The position numbers and the translations under genes were made by a program. Positions 62,195-64,000 of a stretch of DNA of 64,000 bases are shown piece after piece. How positions within the stretch are numbered: position 1 is the stretch's first letter; every line of letters begins with the position of its first letter. The notes beneath the pieces are model-generated. The model had not been told where the DNA came from. It made no database searches and worked only from the letters and a program-made list of their open reading frames with translations. Origin of the DNA: JBHENC01 sp046262295 (GTDB lineage Bacteria; Acidobacteriota; Blastocatellia; Pyrinomonadales; Pyrinomonadaceae); assembly GCA_046262295.1 (NCBI GenBank), contig JBHENC010000001.1:248001-312000 (forward strand), in the 5' to 3' direction.

Positions 62195-63604
62195 TCAACC
62201 GCTTCCAAAAAATTTTATGCCGAACAAATCGAGCAACTGTGTGCCGAGCATGGTGATGACGGCCAAGCTAATCATCACGCACGTTCCCCAGCCGAGCACG
62301 TTGTAGAGGCGTGTGTTTTTGAGGTCTCCGGTCAAGCGTTTGTCGTTGATTAAAAGGAGTATGAAGACGAGGATAATGGGTAGCAGAATGCCGTTCAAGA
62401 CCTGCACCCAGAGCAGCAATCTGACGACCGGCAGATTCGGAATCAACGCGACGCTCGCGCCGACGACGATCAGCGCCGTGAAGATAGCAAAGAAAATACG
62501 CGCACGGCGAAAGTCAAGATTGACGCCCTTCGGCACGCCGAACGCTTCGCTAATGGCGTAGGCGGTCGCCAGCGGCAATACTGCTCCGGCCAGAAGCGAC
62601 GCGCCGATTAAGCCGACGGCGAAGAGCGCGCCCGCCGCATGGCCGACCACCGGCTCAAGCGCCACCGCCGCATCCGCCGCCGAATTAATTTCCGTTTTGC
62701 CGATGACGTGCAGCGTCGCGGCGGTGGCGATTATCATGAAGATGGACATCAAATTGGAAAAGATCGCGCCCGTGTAAGTGTCTATCCGCTCCGGCCCGTA
62801 GTGGCGGCGGGCGACGCCCTTTTCCACCAGCGAGCTTTGCTGAAACAGTTGCATATACGGCGTGATCGTCGTGCCGAGCAAGCCCACCAGTATAAAAATA
62901 TATTCGGAATCCTTTTGCAGCTTCGGGATGAATGCGCCGCGCGCCACATTCGACCACTGCGGATGCGCCATAAAGACCGCGACCGGATACACGAAGAAGG
63001 CGAGCGTCATCAGCAGAAAGATTCTTTCGACCCACCCGTAAGAACTGAAGATCACCAGATACCACAGCAGCGCCGCGCCGATTGGCACGGCGAGATACTT
63101 GCTGACGCCGAGTATCTCCATCGCCGCGCCGATGCCGACAAACTCGCTGATGACCAGCCCGCCGTTGGCAATGAGAATCACCGTCACGGCAAAGAGCGCC
63201 CACCCGATGCCGAACTGCTCGCGTATCAAATCGAGCAGGCCGCGCCCCGTCGCCGCGCCCAGCCGCGCGCACATTTCCTGCACGACGGCGAGCGAGACGG
63301 TGATAATCAGCATCACCCAGATCAGATCGTAGCCGTACTTCGCACCGGCGGAAGCATACGTCGTGATGCCGCCCGCGTCGTTGCCTGCGGAGGCGGCGAC
63401 GATGCCCGGCCCCAGCAGAAACAGCCAGCGCAGCAAGCCTTTCGGCGTGCGACGCAAACCGCGCAGCCGCACGCTTCGCCCGCGAATCGTCATCCGCACG
63501 CTTTCGCGTATCATTCGCGGGCGCGTCGGTAAGACGAGCGCGTCAACGGATTCGAGCGGCTCAAGTCCCTGTGTTGCCGGGCGGTGCGGCGGCCGTTCGC
63601 TCAT
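62195..63604 (-). CDS. NRAMP-related metal ion transporter, non-canonical metal site
   Basis: A 469-residue protein with about 11 membrane helices and NRAMP (SLC11) homology. The first-helix metal motif is DAGG (residues 76-79) in SAGNDAGGITTY instead of DPGN, and the sixth-helix motif is TPYM in GTTITPYMQLF instead of MPHN. The Asn and Met ligands of Mn/Fe transporters are thus missing, as in NRAMP-related magnesium transporters. The ATG overlaps the stop of the upstream CBS-domain gene (ATGA), so translation is coupled. An 83-residue basic N-terminus precedes the core. Confidence 0.87.
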   Translation of the reverse strand: MSERPPHRPATQGLEPLESVDALVLPTRPRMIRESVRMTIRGRSVRLRGLRRTPKGLLRWLFLLGPGIVAASAGNDAGGITTYASAGAKYGYDLIWVMLIITVSLAVVQEMCARLGAATGRGLLDLIREQFGIGWALFAVTVILIANGGLVISEFVGIGAAMEILGVSKYLAVPIGAALLWYLVIFSSYGWVERIFLLMTLAFFVYPVAVFMAHPQWSNVARGAFIPKLQKDSEYIFILVGLLGTTITPYMQLFQQSSLVEKGVARRHYGPERIDTYTGAIFSNLMSIFMIIATAATLHVIGKTEINSAADAAVALEPVVGHAAGALFAVGLIGASLLAGAVLPLATAYAISEAFGVPKGVNLDFRRARIFFAIFTALIVVGASVALIPNLPVVRLLLWVQVLNGILLPIILVFILLLINDKRLTGDLKNTRLYNVLGWGTCVMISLAVITMLGTQLLDLFGIKFFGSG

Positions 63605-64000
63605 GTGAAGACCCTCGGCGCTTGTGAGCGCCAGCTCTGCGGCGCGACCAGCGCAACCGCCGCATCAACCGTCACGATGCCGACAAGTTGGCCTTCGCTG
63701 CCCGTCACAGGCATCGCCGCCAAATGGCTATTAATCACTCTGTAAGCAGATTCATTCGCCTCCTCCCAAGGATGCAGCGTCGTCACGTAAGGGTCCATCA
63801 AGTTCTCTATTTTCGCTTCATCGTCGGCTGTCACAATCGTGCGCAAAGAGACCAGACCGCGCAGAAGGCGCGTCTCTTCATCGTCAACGACGTAGATTAG
63901 AAAAACGAACCCGGGTTCTTTCAGCCGCTCGCGCAACACGCGGCGGGCTTCGGTGATAGTCAATCCCACCGCGATGCAAACCACGTCGTTGGTCATAATT
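63601..64000 (-). CDS. CBS-domain protein, partial at window edge
   Basis: A paired CBS domain of about 130 residues: IMTNDVVCIAVGLTITEARR, LIYVVDDEETRLLRGLVSL, ENLMDPYVTTLHPWEEANES and GQLVGIVTVDAAVALV. This closely resembles the cytosolic sensor of MgtE-type proteins, which normally have a helical N-domain in front, so the gene probably continues beyond base 64000; an ATG at 63996 is within family sequence, not a likely start. Coupling to the NRAMP-related gene suggests it regulates that transporter in response to magnesium or adenosine ligand. Confidence 0.82.
   Translation of the reverse strand, partial: IMTNDVVCIAVGLTITEARRVLRERLKEPGFVFLIYVVDDEETRLLRGLVSLRTIVTADDEAKIENLMDPYVTTLHPWEEANESAYRVINSHLAAMPVTGSEGQLVGIVTVDAAVALVAPQSWRSQAPRVFT

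Noticed and set aside
1..64000. tRNA, rRNA, CRISPR arrays, prophage or transposase genes
   Set aside because: Scanned by eye for T-loop motifs, regularly spaced repeats and transposase or phage proteins; none was convincing. Short or degenerate cases could be missed without a covariance search.

Overview
The window reads as chromosomal DNA of a GC-rich free-living bacterium, most likely Acidobacteriota (Blastocatellia-like). This is inference from gene content: a very large Oar-type TonB receptor with a carboxypeptidase-like domain, many secreted carboxypeptidase-regulatory, metzincin and serine-hydrolase proteins, a bifunctional YncE/phosphoesterase and DUF885/DUF4142 lipoproteins. No rRNA, tRNA, CRISPR, prophage or insertion sequence was found.

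Left part (1-11.6 kb): a partial sigma54 activator, a DUF2905 protein, a secreted serine hydrolase, a DUF423 protein, and an OsmC-family gene whose catalytic cysteine codon is an in-frame TGA followed by a strong hairpin, read here as a selenoprotein. Then come GtrA and CDP-alcohol transferase genes, a decayed copy of the serine hydrolase, a two-cassette integron-type array without an integrase (attC sites at 7131-7234 and 8132-8235), and stress-type DUF892, DUF4142 and DUF885 genes.

Middle (11.9-33.6 kb): boxC and boxB of aerobic benzoyl-CoA degradation (no boxA here), an erythromycin-esterase-like gene, a radical SAM gene, a response regulator, a secreted phosphoesterase, MsrB, an SSS symporter, a minimal AraC regulator, three secreted proteins of uncertain role, a class A beta-lactamase-like protein, and glycolate oxidase encoded as a GlcD-GlcE fusion plus GlcF.

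Right part (33.6-59.5 kb): an amino-sugar and peptidoglycan-recycling region. Seven minus-strand genes from 46.9 to 33.6 kb encode a BadF-type sugar kinase, MurQ, NagZ, an AmiE-like/NamZ fusion, a TonB receptor, a GHL10-type hydrolase and NagA, with a divergent LysR gene. NagX, GH20, a SIS-type sugar-phosphate deaminase/isomerase and GH2 genes follow. The predicted flow is: NamZ and NagZ release MurNAc and GlcNAc, the kinase phosphorylates them, MurQ converts MurNAc-6-P to GlcNAc-6-P, NagA deacetylates it, and the SIS protein may deaminate the product. Embedded in the region are a c-di-GMP-I riboswitch candidate upstream of a secreted metzincin pair, and a second, minus-strand integron-type segment carrying a membrane J-domain protein, an attC site and a MazEF toxin-antitoxin pair.

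Right end (59.7-64 kb): a secreted metzincin with its partner gene, and an NRAMP-related transporter translationally coupled to a CBS-domain protein that runs off the edge.

The main items to follow up are the Sec-OsmC gene, the three related attC sites at two distant loci in opposite orientation, the riboswitch, and the AmiE-NamZ and GlcD-GlcE fusions.
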